Shown piece after piece: positions 1 through 7,915 of a stretch of 64,000 nt of DNA. Source of the stretch: Pseudaquabacterium terrae (GTDB lineage Bacteria; Pseudomonadota; Gammaproteobacteria; Burkholderiales; Burkholderiaceae_C). The translations under genes were made by a program, and so were the position numbers. Where the stretch lies: the NCBI RefSeq assembly GCF_013266755.1, contig NZ_JABRWJ010000010.1, positions 62,001 to 126,000 of the forward strand, given 5' to 3'. The stretch's first letter is position 1. Every line of letters starts with the position of its first letter. The notes under the pieces are model-generated. The model searched no databases. It worked only from the letters and a program-made list of their open reading frames with translations, and was not told where the DNA came from.

Positions 1-85
1 CGACCAGATCCTGGAAGTGCAGGCGGTGTTCGGGAAAGGTGTCGGTGTGGAAGCGCCGCAGTCGCGTCAGCAGCAGGTCGTCCAT
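1..85 (-). CDS. N-terminal fragment, possibly a beta-carbonic anhydrase
   Basis: Only the first 28 codons are in the window; the gene runs off the left edge. The visible protein starts MDDLLLTRLRRFHTDTF and continues with PEHRLHFQDLV. A short amphipathic start of the form RRF...F..HR..F..L is typical of beta-class carbonic anhydrases just before their CSDSR zinc motif, but that motif lies outside the window, so the family call is an inference. The ATG follows the prolyl isomerase stop by 9 bases on the same strand, so it is probably the last or a late member of the nar operon. A carbonic anhydrase would hydrate CO2 to bicarbonate in the cytoplasm. No strong ribosome binding site is visible, which fits translational coupling. 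Confidence 0.45.
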   Translation of the reverse strand, partial: MDDLLLTRLRRFHTDTFPEHRLHFQDLV

Positions 86-94
86 GGTCGCCGG

Positions 95-850
95 CTATTG
101 CACCAGCGGGCTGTCCGCGGCCTGCAGGTCGACGCCGTCGATCCTCGACTGGCCGGCGAGCAGCTGCAGGTACTGGCGCAAGGCATTCGCCCAGGCCTGC
201 TGGCGCAGCGTGGCTGCGATGCTGCGCTCCACCTCCTCGAAGCCCGCCTGCACGCCGGTCTCGCGTTGGCTGACCTCGACGATGTGGAAGCCGAAGCGGC
301 TGTGCACCAGGCGCGGCAGGATGCCCACCGTCTGCTGGCCGAAGACCTCGCGCGCGAACTCGCTCACGCAGTCGTCGCGCGTCACCCAGCCGAGATCGCC
401 GCCGTCGGCGCCGGTGGGGCAGTTCGACCAGCGCTTCGCGAGGGTCCGAAAGACGTCGCTGTCCGGGTCGGCACAGCGCAGCTCGAGCAGCAGGGCTTCG
501 GCGCGTTTGCGCAATGCGTTGACGTCGATGCCTTCGGTGACCGCGACCAGCACGTGCCGCAGCCGCAGCCGCTCGCCGCGCGCAAAGCGGGCCGGGTTGG
601 CGTCGAAGATGCGGCGGCAGGCCGCTTCGGTCGGCTCGGGGACCACCAGGGCCTGCTCGAGCAGCGACTCGATCGCGTGCTCGGTGGTTCCCGTCAGTCC
701 GCGGCGCGTGGCTTCCTGGCGCAGCAGCTCGGTGCACGCGCGTTGCCGCAACGCATCGGGGGACAGGCGCTCGCCGGGCTCGTGCAGCGCCACGCCGTTG
801 ACCGTGGCGATGGCGGCCGCTGGCGCTTCGATGTCGAGGACGTCGGGCAT
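95..850 (-). CDS. parvulin-type peptidylprolyl isomerase of the nar operon
   Basis: A 251-residue protein with a PpiC/rotamase domain at about residues 100-215. Visible signatures are LRHVLVAV, the acidic-to-glycine stretch GGDLGWV, and RFGFHIVEV near the end of the domain. There is no signal peptide, so it should act in the cytoplasm. Isomerases of this type often follow narI in beta- and gammaproteobacterial nitrate reductase operons, where a role in folding or cofactor assembly of NarGH is assumed rather than proven. The start is supported by AAGGAG upstream and by the 12-base gap after narI. The N-terminal 90 residues are helical and NifM-like in layout. The family is clear; the client protein is inferred from position. 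Confidence 0.85.
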   Translation of the reverse strand: MPDVLDIEAPAAAIATVNGVALHEPGERLSPDALRQRACTELLRQEATRRGLTGTTEHAIESLLEQALVVPEPTEAACRRIFDANPARFARGERLRLRHVLVAVTEGIDVNALRKRAEALLLELRCADPDSDVFRTLAKRWSNCPTGADGGDLGWVTRDDCVSEFAREVFGQQTVGILPRLVHSRFGFHIVEVSQRETGVQAGFEEVERSIAATLRQQAWANALRQYLQLLAGQSRIDGVDLQAADSPLVQ

Positions 851-862
851 GGTGACACTCCT

Positions 863-1684
863 TCAGGCTTGCGCGCGCTGGCCGACGGCCTGCTGCGCGC
901 GGGGCGGCGTCGCGCTGGACGCCGACGGGATCGGCGCCCCGTGTCCGGCGATATGACGCTGCGGCGCGAGGTGGCCCTGCGGCAGGTTCAGCCGCCGGCT
1001 GCGCACCATCTGGTACGGGCGGAAGACGTAGGCCAGCGTGCCGAAGCCGCTCCACACATGCACCAGCCGCGTGAAGGGGAAGACCAGGAAGAGGCTCATG
1101 CCGAGCACCATGTGGGCCTTGAACACCCAGCCGGCATCGGCCAGCAGCTCGACGCCGCCGGCGCGGAAGGTCACGATGCGCTGCGCCCATTCGGCCAGCT
1201 TCATCATCATGCCGCCGTCCAGGTGGCTCGCCGACAGCGGGATCGTCGCCAGGCCGAGCGCGAACTGCGCCCACAGCAGCAGCAGCAGCACGATGTCGCT
1301 GGTCTTCGACGTGGCGCGGATGCGCGGGTCGGTGAGGCGCCGGTGCAGCAGGATGCTCAGACCCACGAAGCCGAGCACGCCGAAGAGGCCGCCGGAGATC
1401 ATCGCCACCAGCTGTTTCGTGCCGGCGCCGATGAAGGGCTCGTACACGACGTGCGGCGTCAGCATGCCGACGGTGTGCCCGACCATCAGGAACAGGATGC
1501 CGACATGGAAGAGGTTGCTGCCCCAGCGCAGGCTGCCGGAACGCAGCAGCTGCGACGAGTCGCTCTTCCAGGTGTACTGGTCGCGGTCGAAGCGGATCAG
1601 GCTGCCGAGTAAAAAGATGGTCAGGCAGATGTACGGGTAGACGCCGAACAGCAGCGTATCGAGCCAGGGCGTGGCGGCGTTCAT
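863..1684 (-). CDS. narI: respiratory nitrate reductase gamma subunit (cytochrome b)
   Basis: The 273-residue membrane subunit takes electrons from quinol and passes them through two b haems to NarH. Five membrane helices are predicted between about residues 12 and 215. Candidate haem ligands are H60 and H70 in FHVGILFLMVGH and the two His in KAHMVLGMSLFLVFPFTRLVH. The start overlaps the narJ stop by four bases (ATGA), so translation is coupled. The protein is about 40 residues longer than usual at the C-terminus: after the last helix comes a Pro/Ala/Arg-rich tail (NLPQGHLAPQ...QRAQA) with no recognisable fold. The tail is probably cytoplasmic and dispensable, but this is inference. Confidence 0.96.
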   Translation of the reverse strand: MNAATPWLDTLLFGVYPYICLTIFLLGSLIRFDRDQYTWKSDSSQLLRSGSLRWGSNLFHVGILFLMVGHTVGMLTPHVVYEPFIGAGTKQLVAMISGGLFGVLGFVGLSILLHRRLTDPRIRATSKTSDIVLLLLLWAQFALGLATIPLSASHLDGGMMMKLAEWAQRIVTFRAGGVELLADAGWVFKAHMVLGMSLFLVFPFTRLVHVWSGFGTLAYVFRPYQMVRSRRLNLPQGHLAPQRHIAGHGAPIPSASSATPPRAQQAVGQRAQA

Positions 1685-2373
1685 GCCGATGCTCCTTGCG
1701 AAGTGGTGGTATTGGCCTTCGTCGAACGGACGATCTGGATCGGTTGCGGCGTTCCGGGACTGGCCTGGCCGCGCGAGCTGCAGCCGTCGAAGGCCGGGGG
1801 CTCGGCCCAGGCCTGGTCCATGTCCTCGTCGGGTACCACCGGCACCGCCTGCACCTTCTGGCCGGCCAGCTCCAGCACCGCGGCGATCACCGACGCGTAC
1901 GGGTTCTCGCGCTCGCGCAGCGCGCTGAACACGGCGTTCAGGATGTGCGCCATCTCGCCGAGGAACTCGCGCGCCACGCGCTCGGGCTGGGTCGATGCGA
2001 ACTCCAGCACCACCGACAGGTGATCGGGCAGCTCGTCGCCGCCGAGCAGCAGGCCGGCGCGCTCGTACATCTGCCCGAGGTCGACCATCGCCGGGCCGCG
2101 ATCGCGCGAGTCGCCGTGCACATGCTCGAAGACGTGCAGCGAGGTCGCGCGCCCGCGGTCGAAGGTGTCGACGAAGCGCGATTCGGCCTCGAACGGGTCC
2201 ATCGCCTGCAGCTGGCGCAGCAGCGCGTCGAGCTCGGCCAGGCGCGGCCTCGGCAGGCCGCCTTCGGCCGCCAGCGCGGCGCGCAGATCGGGGATGGCGG
2301 CGCGGAAGTCGGCGTCGGGATAACGCAGCAGCGCGGCCAGCACGCGTTTCGTCAGTCGCTTGGCATTGCTCAT
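1681..2373 (-). CDS. narJ: nitrate reductase delta subunit, assembly chaperone
   Basis: A 230-residue TorD/NarJ-family chaperone that holds apo-NarGH in the cytoplasm for molybdenum cofactor insertion and membrane docking. It is mostly helical, with the family pattern LLRYPDADF near the N-terminus and DHLSVVLEFAS in the centre. The ATG at 2373 was chosen because AAGGAG precedes it by the right distance and family members begin close to this point; a longer open frame upstream would read back into narH. narH ends 10 bases before, and narI starts within the narJ stop. It is expected to be co-transcribed with narGHI. Confidence 0.95.
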   Translation of the reverse strand: MSNAKRLTKRVLAALLRYPDADFRAAIPDLRAALAAEGGLPRPRLAELDALLRQLQAMDPFEAESRFVDTFDRGRATSLHVFEHVHGDSRDRGPAMVDLGQMYERAGLLLGGDELPDHLSVVLEFASTQPERVAREFLGEMAHILNAVFSALRERENPYASVIAAVLELAGQKVQAVPVVPDEDMDQAWAEPPAFDGCSSRGQASPGTPQPIQIVRSTKANTTTSQGASA

Positions 2374-2383
2374 CGTGCGCTCC

Positions 2384-3907
2384 TTACACCGTCGCCTTGA
2401 TCGGAATCGTGCGGCGCTTCTTGCCGCCGAACAGCGACGTCTCGCCGGCACCGTCCGAGCAGCCGTTGCCGAACGAGAAACCGCAGCCGCCGCGCAGATC
2501 GAAGGCATCCTCGGCGTACTCGCGGTGCGTCGACGGGATCACGAAGCGGTCCTCGTAGTTGGCGATGGCCATGATCTGGTACATGTCCTCGACCTGGTCG
2601 ACGGTCAGGCCGCTCTGCTTCAGAGCGGCGAGGTTCTCGGTGCCCTCCACGTGCTTCGAGCGTTGGAACGCGCGCATCGCGAGCATGCGTTCAAGCGCCC
2701 GGATGACGGGCTGCGTGTCGCCGGCGGTCAGCAGGTTGGCCAGGTACTGCACCGGGATGCGCAGGCTCGAGACATCCGGGATCTCGCCATTGATGCCGAC
2801 GTGGCCGGCATTGGCCGCCGCGGTGATCGGCGACAGCGGCGGGATGTACCAGACCATCGGCAGCGTGCGGTACTCGGGGTGCAGCGGCAGGGCGACCTTC
2901 CAGTCCATCGCCATCTTCCACACCGGGCTCTTGCGGGCCGCGGCGAGCCAGGCTTCCGGAATGCCGTCGGCGCGCGCCTGCTCGATGACCTTCGGGTCGT
3001 TCGGGTCGAGGAAGATGTCGCACTGCGCCTGGTACAGGTCGCGGTCGCGTTCGGTGCTCGCCGCCTGCTGGATCCGATCGGCGTCGTAGAGCAGCACGCC
3101 GAGGTAGCGGATGCGGCCGACGCAGGTTTCCGAGCACACGGTCGGCTGGCCCGCTTCGATGCGCGGGTAGCAGAAGATGCACTTCTCGGCCTTGCCGGTC
3201 TGCCAGTTGTAGTAGATCTTCTTGTACGGGCAGCCCGACACGCACATGCGCCAGCCGCGGCACTTGTCCTGGTCGATCAGGACGATGCCGTCCTCTTCGC
3301 GCTTGTAGATCGAGCCCGACGGGCACGATGCGACGCAGGCCGGATTCAGGCAGTGCTCGCACAGGCGCGGCAGGTACATCATGAAGGTGTTCTCGAACTC
3401 GCCGTACATGTCCTTTTGGACATCATCGAAGTTCTTGTCCTTCGAGCGCTTCGAGAATTCACCGCCCAGGATCTCTTCCCAGTTCGGGCCCCATTCGATC
3501 TTCTCCATCCGCTTGCCGGTGATCAGGCTGCGCGGGCGCGCCGTGGGCGAGGCCTTCGATTCCGGGGCCGACTGCAGGTGGTCGTAGTCGAAGGTGAAGG
3601 GCTCGTAGTAGTCGTCGATCTGCGGCAGGTTCGGATTCGCGAAGATGCGCATCAGCAGCTTCCACTTGCCGCCCTGCTTGGGTTCGATCGAGCCGTCGGC
3701 GTTGCGGATCCAGCCGCCGTTCCACTTGTCCTGGTTCTCCCAATCCTTCGGGTAGCCGATGCCGGGCTTGGTCTCGACGTTGTTGAACCAGGCGTACTCC
3801 ATGCCGGGCCGGTTGGTCCACACGTTCTTGCAGGTGACCGAGCAGGTGTGGCAGCCGATGCACTTGTCGAGGTTCAGCACCATGCCGATCTGGGCGCGGA
3901 CTTTCAT
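2384..3907 (-). CDS. narH: respiratory nitrate reductase beta subunit (Fe-S)
   Basis: A 507-residue electron-transfer subunit linking NarI haems to NarG. Four clusters are visible. The first Cys group is C16, C19, C22 and C26 (CIGCHTCSVTCK). CEHCLNPACVASCP follows, then CRGWRMCVSGCP, where Trp replaces a Cys as in the 3Fe-4S site of E. coli NarH. The last group is CIFCYPR...CSETC. Length matches the family (about 510). It has no signal peptide and acts on the cytoplasmic face. Its start overlaps the narG stop by four bases (ATGA). Confidence 0.97.
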   Translation of the reverse strand: MKVRAQIGMVLNLDKCIGCHTCSVTCKNVWTNRPGMEYAWFNNVETKPGIGYPKDWENQDKWNGGWIRNADGSIEPKQGGKWKLLMRIFANPNLPQIDDYYEPFTFDYDHLQSAPESKASPTARPRSLITGKRMEKIEWGPNWEEILGGEFSKRSKDKNFDDVQKDMYGEFENTFMMYLPRLCEHCLNPACVASCPSGSIYKREEDGIVLIDQDKCRGWRMCVSGCPYKKIYYNWQTGKAEKCIFCYPRIEAGQPTVCSETCVGRIRYLGVLLYDADRIQQAASTERDRDLYQAQCDIFLDPNDPKVIEQARADGIPEAWLAAARKSPVWKMAMDWKVALPLHPEYRTLPMVWYIPPLSPITAAANAGHVGINGEIPDVSSLRIPVQYLANLLTAGDTQPVIRALERMLAMRAFQRSKHVEGTENLAALKQSGLTVDQVEDMYQIMAIANYEDRFVIPSTHREYAEDAFDLRGGCGFSFGNGCSDGAGETSLFGGKKRRTIPIKATV

Positions 3908-6900
3908 GCTTGCTCTCCAGGGTGATTGGCCCCCAAGACGCCTGCGGCGTCGGCCCCCCGAGGGGGCGCGTCCGCCTTGGGGCGGCCCGGCGGCGGACTG
4001 CTTTCACCGTCGAGCCAATCGATCTTGCGCATCTTGCGCACCACCACGAACTCGTCGCGGTTGGTGCCGATCGTTCCGTAGTAGTTGAAGCCGTAGCTCA
4101 GCTGCGCGTAGCCGCCGATCATGTGGGTCGGCTTGGTCACGATGCGAGTCACCGAGTTGTGGATGCCGCCGCGCTGGCCGGTGATCTCCGAGCCGGGCGT
4201 GTTGATGATCTTTTCCTGCGCGTGGTACATCAGCGTCATGCCCTTGTTGACACGCTGGCTCACCACCGCGCGCGCGGCGATCGCGCCGTTGGCATTGAAG
4301 AGCTCGATCCAGTCGTTGTCGACGATGCCGGCTTCCTTCGCGTCGTCCTCCGACAGCCACACCACCGGGCCGCCCCGATTGAGCGTCAGCATCATCAGGT
4401 TGTCGCTGTAGGTCGAGTGGATGCCCCACTTCTGGTGCGGCGTGATGAAGTTGAGCGCGATCTCCTTGTGGCCGTTGGACTTGATGTCCTTCGCACCGAG
4501 GATCGCCTTCATGTCCACCGGCGGCCGATAACTCGTGAACTCCTCGCCGAAGGCGCGCATCCACTTGTGGTCCTGGTAGAACTGCTGGCGACCGGTGAGG
4601 GTGCGCCAGGGAATCAGCTCGTGCACGTTGGTGTAGCCGGCGTTGTACGAGACCTTCTCGCTCTCCAGCCCGCTCCAGGTCGGCGACGAGATGATCTTGC
4701 GCGGCTGCGCCTGAACGTCGCGGAAGCGGATCTTCTCGTCCTCGCGGTGCAGCGCCAGGTGCGCATGCTCGCGGCCGGTGATCTTCGACAGCGCTTCCCA
4801 GGCCTTCACCGCGACGTGGCCGTTGGTCTCCGGCGCGAGCATCAGGATGACCTCGGTCGCATCGATGTCGGTGTCGATCTTGGGCATGCCCTTGGTCGGG
4901 CCGGCCTCATGCACCTTGCCGTTGAGCTCGGCGAGCTGGCGCACCTCGTCGACCGTGTTCCACCCGATGCCCTTGCCGCCGTTGCCGATCTTCTCGAGCA
5001 GCGGCCCGAGCGCGGTGAAGCGGGCATAGGTGGCGGGGTAGTCGCGTTCGACGACGGTGAATTGCGGTCCGGTCTTGCCGGGAATCAGGTCGACCTCGCC
5101 GCGTTTCCAGTCGTGCACGTCGAGCGCCTGCGCGAGCTCGGCCGGCGTGTCGTGCATCAGGGGGGTCATCACCACTTCCTTCTCGACGCCGAGGTGGCCG
5201 ACGCAGAGCTCGCTGAAGGCCTTCGCGAAGCCCTTGTAGATCTCCCAGTCGCTGCGCGCCTGCCAGGCCGGGTCCACCGCGCAGGACAGCGGGTGGATGA
5301 ACGGATGCATGTCGCTCGTGTTGAGGTCGTTCTTCTCGTACCAGGTGGCGGTCGGCAGCACGATGTCGGAGTACAGGCAGGTCGTGCTCATGCGGAAGTC
5401 CAGCGTCACCAGCAGGTCGAGCTTGCCTTCGGGAGCCTGGTCGTGCCAGCGCACTTCCTGCGGCTTCGCGTCGCCCGGTCCGAGGTCCTTGCCTTGGACG
5501 CCGTGCGAGGTGCCGAGCAGGTGCTTCAGGAAATACTCGTGGCCCTTGCCCGACGAGCCGAGGATGTTCGAGCGCCACACGAACATGTTGCGCGGCCAGT
5601 TGTCCGGGTGATCGGGGTCCTCGCAGCTCAGCTGCAGCGAACCGTCCTTCAGGCTGTCGACGACGTGGCGCACCGTGTCCTTGCCGTGACTGGCGGCCGC
5701 CTTCACGACGTCCAGCGAGTTGGTCTTGAACTGCGGGTACGACGGCAGCCAGCCCATGCGCTCGGCGCGCACGTTGTAGTCGATCAGGCTGCCGCCGAAT
5801 TCGCTCTTGTCGGCCAGCGGCGAGAGCACCTCGTCGACGCCGAGCCGTTCGTAGCGCCACTGGTCGGTGTGGCTGTAGAAGAAGCTGGTGGAATTCTGCT
5901 GGCGCGGCGGGCGCACCCAGTCGAGCGCGAAGGCCAGCGCGGTCCAGCCGGTCTGCGGGCGCAGCTTTTCCTGGCCCACATAGTGCGCCCAGCCGCCGCC
6001 GGACTGGCCGATGCAGCCGCACAGCATCAGCATGTTGATGATGCCGCGGTAGTTCATGTCGCAGTGGTACCAGTGGTTCATCGCCGCGCCGATGATGACC
6101 ATCGACTTGCCGTGCGTCTTGTCGGCGTTGTCGGCGAACTGGCGTGCCACGGTGAGCACCTGCTGGCGCGGCACGCCGGTGATGTGCTCGGCCCAGGCCG
6201 GCGTGTACGGCACGTTCTCGTCGTAGCTCTTGGCACCGTCGCCGAAGCCGCGGTCGATGCCGTAGTGCGCGGCCATCAGGTCGAAGACGGTCGCGACGAT
6301 CACGGGGTGGTCTTCACCGGGCTCCTTGCACAGGTTGATGCGCTGCACCGGCACCTTGCGCACCAGCACGTCGCCGCCCTGGGCATTGGCCGTGAAGTGC
6401 GGCGTCTCGATGCCGGCGAAATACGGGAACGCGGTGTCGGCGAGCTCGTGCTCGGCACCCTCGGTGGCCGACAGGCGCAGCGTCACGTCGCGGGCATTGC
6501 GCGCTTCCTTGTTCTCGAGGTTCCACTTGCCGGCGTCGTCGCGGTCCTTCGCGCCCCAGCGGAAGCCGATCGAGCCGTTCGGCAGCACGACCTTGCCGTC
6601 CTGGTCGATGGCGACCGTCTTCCATTCCGGGTTGTTGTCCTGGCCGAGGCGGCCATGGAAGTCGCTGGCCCGCAGGTAACGCTTGCTGGCGAGCACCTTG
6701 CGGCCGTCGGCCAGCGTCTTCTCCTCCAGCAGCACCAGCATCGGCAGGTCGGTCAGGCGCCGCGCATAGTCGTCAAAGTAAGTGCTGCGCTTGTCGAAGT
6801 AGAACTCCTTGAGGATCACGTGGCCCATGGCCATCGCGAGTGCCGCGTCGGTGCCCTGCTTCGGGTGCATCCACAGGTCGGCGAGCTTGCTGACCTCGGC

Positions 6901-7755
6901 GTAGTCGGGCGTCACCGCGACGGTCTTCGCGCCCTTGTAGCGAACCTCGGTGAAGAAGTGGGCGTCGGGCGTGCGCGTCTGGGGCACGTTGGAGCCCCAG
7001 GCGATGATGAAGGTCGAGTTGTACCAGTCGGCCGATTCCGGCACGTCGGTCTGCTCGCCCCAGGTCTGCGGGCTCGACGACGGCAGGTCGCAGTACCAGT
7101 CGTAGAAGCTCATGCAGACGCCGCCGATCAGCGACAGGTAGCGCGAGCCGGCCGCGTAGCTGACCATGCTCATCGCCGGAATCGGCGAGAAGCCGATGAT
7201 GCGGTCGGGGCCGTGCTTCTTGGCGGTGTAGATGTTGGCCGACGCGATGATCTGGTTGACCTCGTCCCAGGTCGAGCGCACGAAGCCGCCGAGGCCGCGC
7301 TGCCGGGTCCATTCGTCGCGCGCACCCTGGTTCTCGACGATGCTGGCCCACGCGTCGACCGGGCTCCTGGCCACCGCCAGCGCGGCGCGCCAGTGCTTCA
7401 GGAGCCGGCCGCGCACCATCGGGTACTTCACGCGGTTGGCGCTGTACAGGTACCACGAGTACGACGCGCCGCGGGCGCAGCCGCGCGGCTCGTGGTTTGG
7501 CAGGTCGGGGCGCGTGCGCGGGTAGTCGGTCTGCTGCGTCTCCCAGGTGACGATGCCGCCCTTGACGTAGACCTTCCACGAGCACGAGCCGGTGCAGTTG
7601 GTGCCGTGCGTGCTGCGCACGATCTTGTCGTGCTGCCAGCGGCTGCGGTAGGCGTCCTCCCAGGTGCGGTCTTCGCCGGTGACCACGCCGTGGCCGTCGG
7701 AGAAGTCCTCCCTCGGCTGCGAGAAGTGGGTCAGTCGGTCGAGGAAGTGGCTCAT
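3904..7755 (-). CDS. narG: respiratory nitrate reductase alpha subunit (Mo-bisMGD)
   Basis: The 1283-residue catalytic subunit reduces nitrate to nitrite at a molybdenum cofactor facing the cytoplasm. The FS0 cluster ligands are H50, C54, C58 and C93 (HGTNCTGSC, then RGC), and the Mo-ligand Asp lies in SFYDWYCDLP. The protein is 40-50 residues longer than usual. After the natural-looking end RKIDWLDGE the frame continues for about 30 residues (PPPGRPKADAPPRGAD...) because a GC-rich palindromic repeat has landed over the old stop region. narG is the first gene of narGHJI; 154 bases separate it from narK2 upstream. No clear FNR box was found there, so it may be read through from narK. Confidence 0.97.
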   Translation of the reverse strand: MSHFLDRLTHFSQPREDFSDGHGVVTGEDRTWEDAYRSRWQHDKIVRSTHGTNCTGSCSWKVYVKGGIVTWETQQTDYPRTRPDLPNHEPRGCARGASYSWYLYSANRVKYPMVRGRLLKHWRAALAVARSPVDAWASIVENQGARDEWTRQRGLGGFVRSTWDEVNQIIASANIYTAKKHGPDRIIGFSPIPAMSMVSYAAGSRYLSLIGGVCMSFYDWYCDLPSSSPQTWGEQTDVPESADWYNSTFIIAWGSNVPQTRTPDAHFFTEVRYKGAKTVAVTPDYAEVSKLADLWMHPKQGTDAALAMAMGHVILKEFYFDKRSTYFDDYARRLTDLPMLVLLEEKTLADGRKVLASKRYLRASDFHGRLGQDNNPEWKTVAIDQDGKVVLPNGSIGFRWGAKDRDDAGKWNLENKEARNARDVTLRLSATEGAEHELADTAFPYFAGIETPHFTANAQGGDVLVRKVPVQRINLCKEPGEDHPVIVATVFDLMAAHYGIDRGFGDGAKSYDENVPYTPAWAEHITGVPRQQVLTVARQFADNADKTHGKSMVIIGAAMNHWYHCDMNYRGIINMLMLCGCIGQSGGGWAHYVGQEKLRPQTGWTALAFALDWVRPPRQQNSTSFFYSHTDQWRYERLGVDEVLSPLADKSEFGGSLIDYNVRAERMGWLPSYPQFKTNSLDVVKAAASHGKDTVRHVVDSLKDGSLQLSCEDPDHPDNWPRNMFVWRSNILGSSGKGHEYFLKHLLGTSHGVQGKDLGPGDAKPQEVRWHDQAPEGKLDLLVTLDFRMSTTCLYSDIVLPTATWYEKNDLNTSDMHPFIHPLSCAVDPAWQARSDWEIYKGFAKAFSELCVGHLGVEKEVVMTPLMHDTPAELAQALDVHDWKRGEVDLIPGKTGPQFTVVERDYPATYARFTALGPLLEKIGNGGKGIGWNTVDEVRQLAELNGKVHEAGPTKGMPKIDTDIDATEVILMLAPETNGHVAVKAWEALSKITGREHAHLALHREDEKIRFRDVQAQPRKIISSPTWSGLESEKVSYNAGYTNVHELIPWRTLTGRQQFYQDHKWMRAFGEEFTSYRPPVDMKAILGAKDIKSNGHKEIALNFITPHQKWGIHSTYSDNLMMLTLNRGGPVVWLSEDDAKEAGIVDNDWIELFNANGAIAARAVVSQRVNKGMTLMYHAQEKIINTPGSEITGQRGGIHNSVTRIVTKPTHMIGGYAQLSYGFNYYGTIGTNRDEFVVVRKMRKIDWLDGESSPPPGRPKADAPPRGADAAGVLGANHPGEQA
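3928..3988. repeat. GC-rich palindromic repeat at the narG-narH junction
   Basis: This stretch is built from nested inverted repeats. The outer arms are GGCC/CCCAAG against CTTGGG/GCGGCC, an inner hairpin is ACGCC-TGC-GGCGT, and a third is CCCCC-CGA-GGGGG. It lies inside the last codons of narG and gives that protein a Pro/Ala/Gly-rich tail. The composition and symmetry resemble dispersed REP-like elements of Burkholderiales. The similar CCCCCTCGAGGGGG element in ccmH at 47345 supports a repeat family, though the two copies are not identical. Confidence 0.6.
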
Positions 7756-7882
7756 CGAGGGCTCCTGGAAGGCAAGGGGGCTCGGATCGCTGCGCAGTGT
7801 GTGGAGCGCGCAGCAATGCCGTGCGAATCGGGGGTGTGGGCGCGTAACGTTGCGTGAATGGCGTGTGTCATTTCGGTATCGG

Positions 7883-7915
7883 CACGATCAGCATGCGATC
7901 AGCACGCGATCAGCA
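7883..7915. repeat. three tandem 11-bp repeats at the narK2 stop codon
   Basis: Three direct copies of an 11-base unit ending CGATCAGCA follow one another (7883-7893, 7894-7904, 7905-7915), differing only in the first two bases. The narK2 stop codon at 7910-7912 falls in the last copy. This looks like replication slippage in the 3' end of narK2 and its trailer. The rest of the narK2-narG gap (7756-7882) shows no FNR-type palindrome and no clear terminator. Confidence 0.6.

Noticed and set aside
3910-7857. A 1315-codon open frame on the plus strand opposite narG
   Set aside because: High G+C codon use leaves long open frames on the opposite strand. The product is Arg/Val/His-rich without domains, while the minus strand encodes a full NarG.
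7756-7909. An FNR or NarL site directly before narG
   Set aside because: No TTGA-N6-TCAA palindrome and no convincing paired NarL heptamers were found in the 154-base gap.
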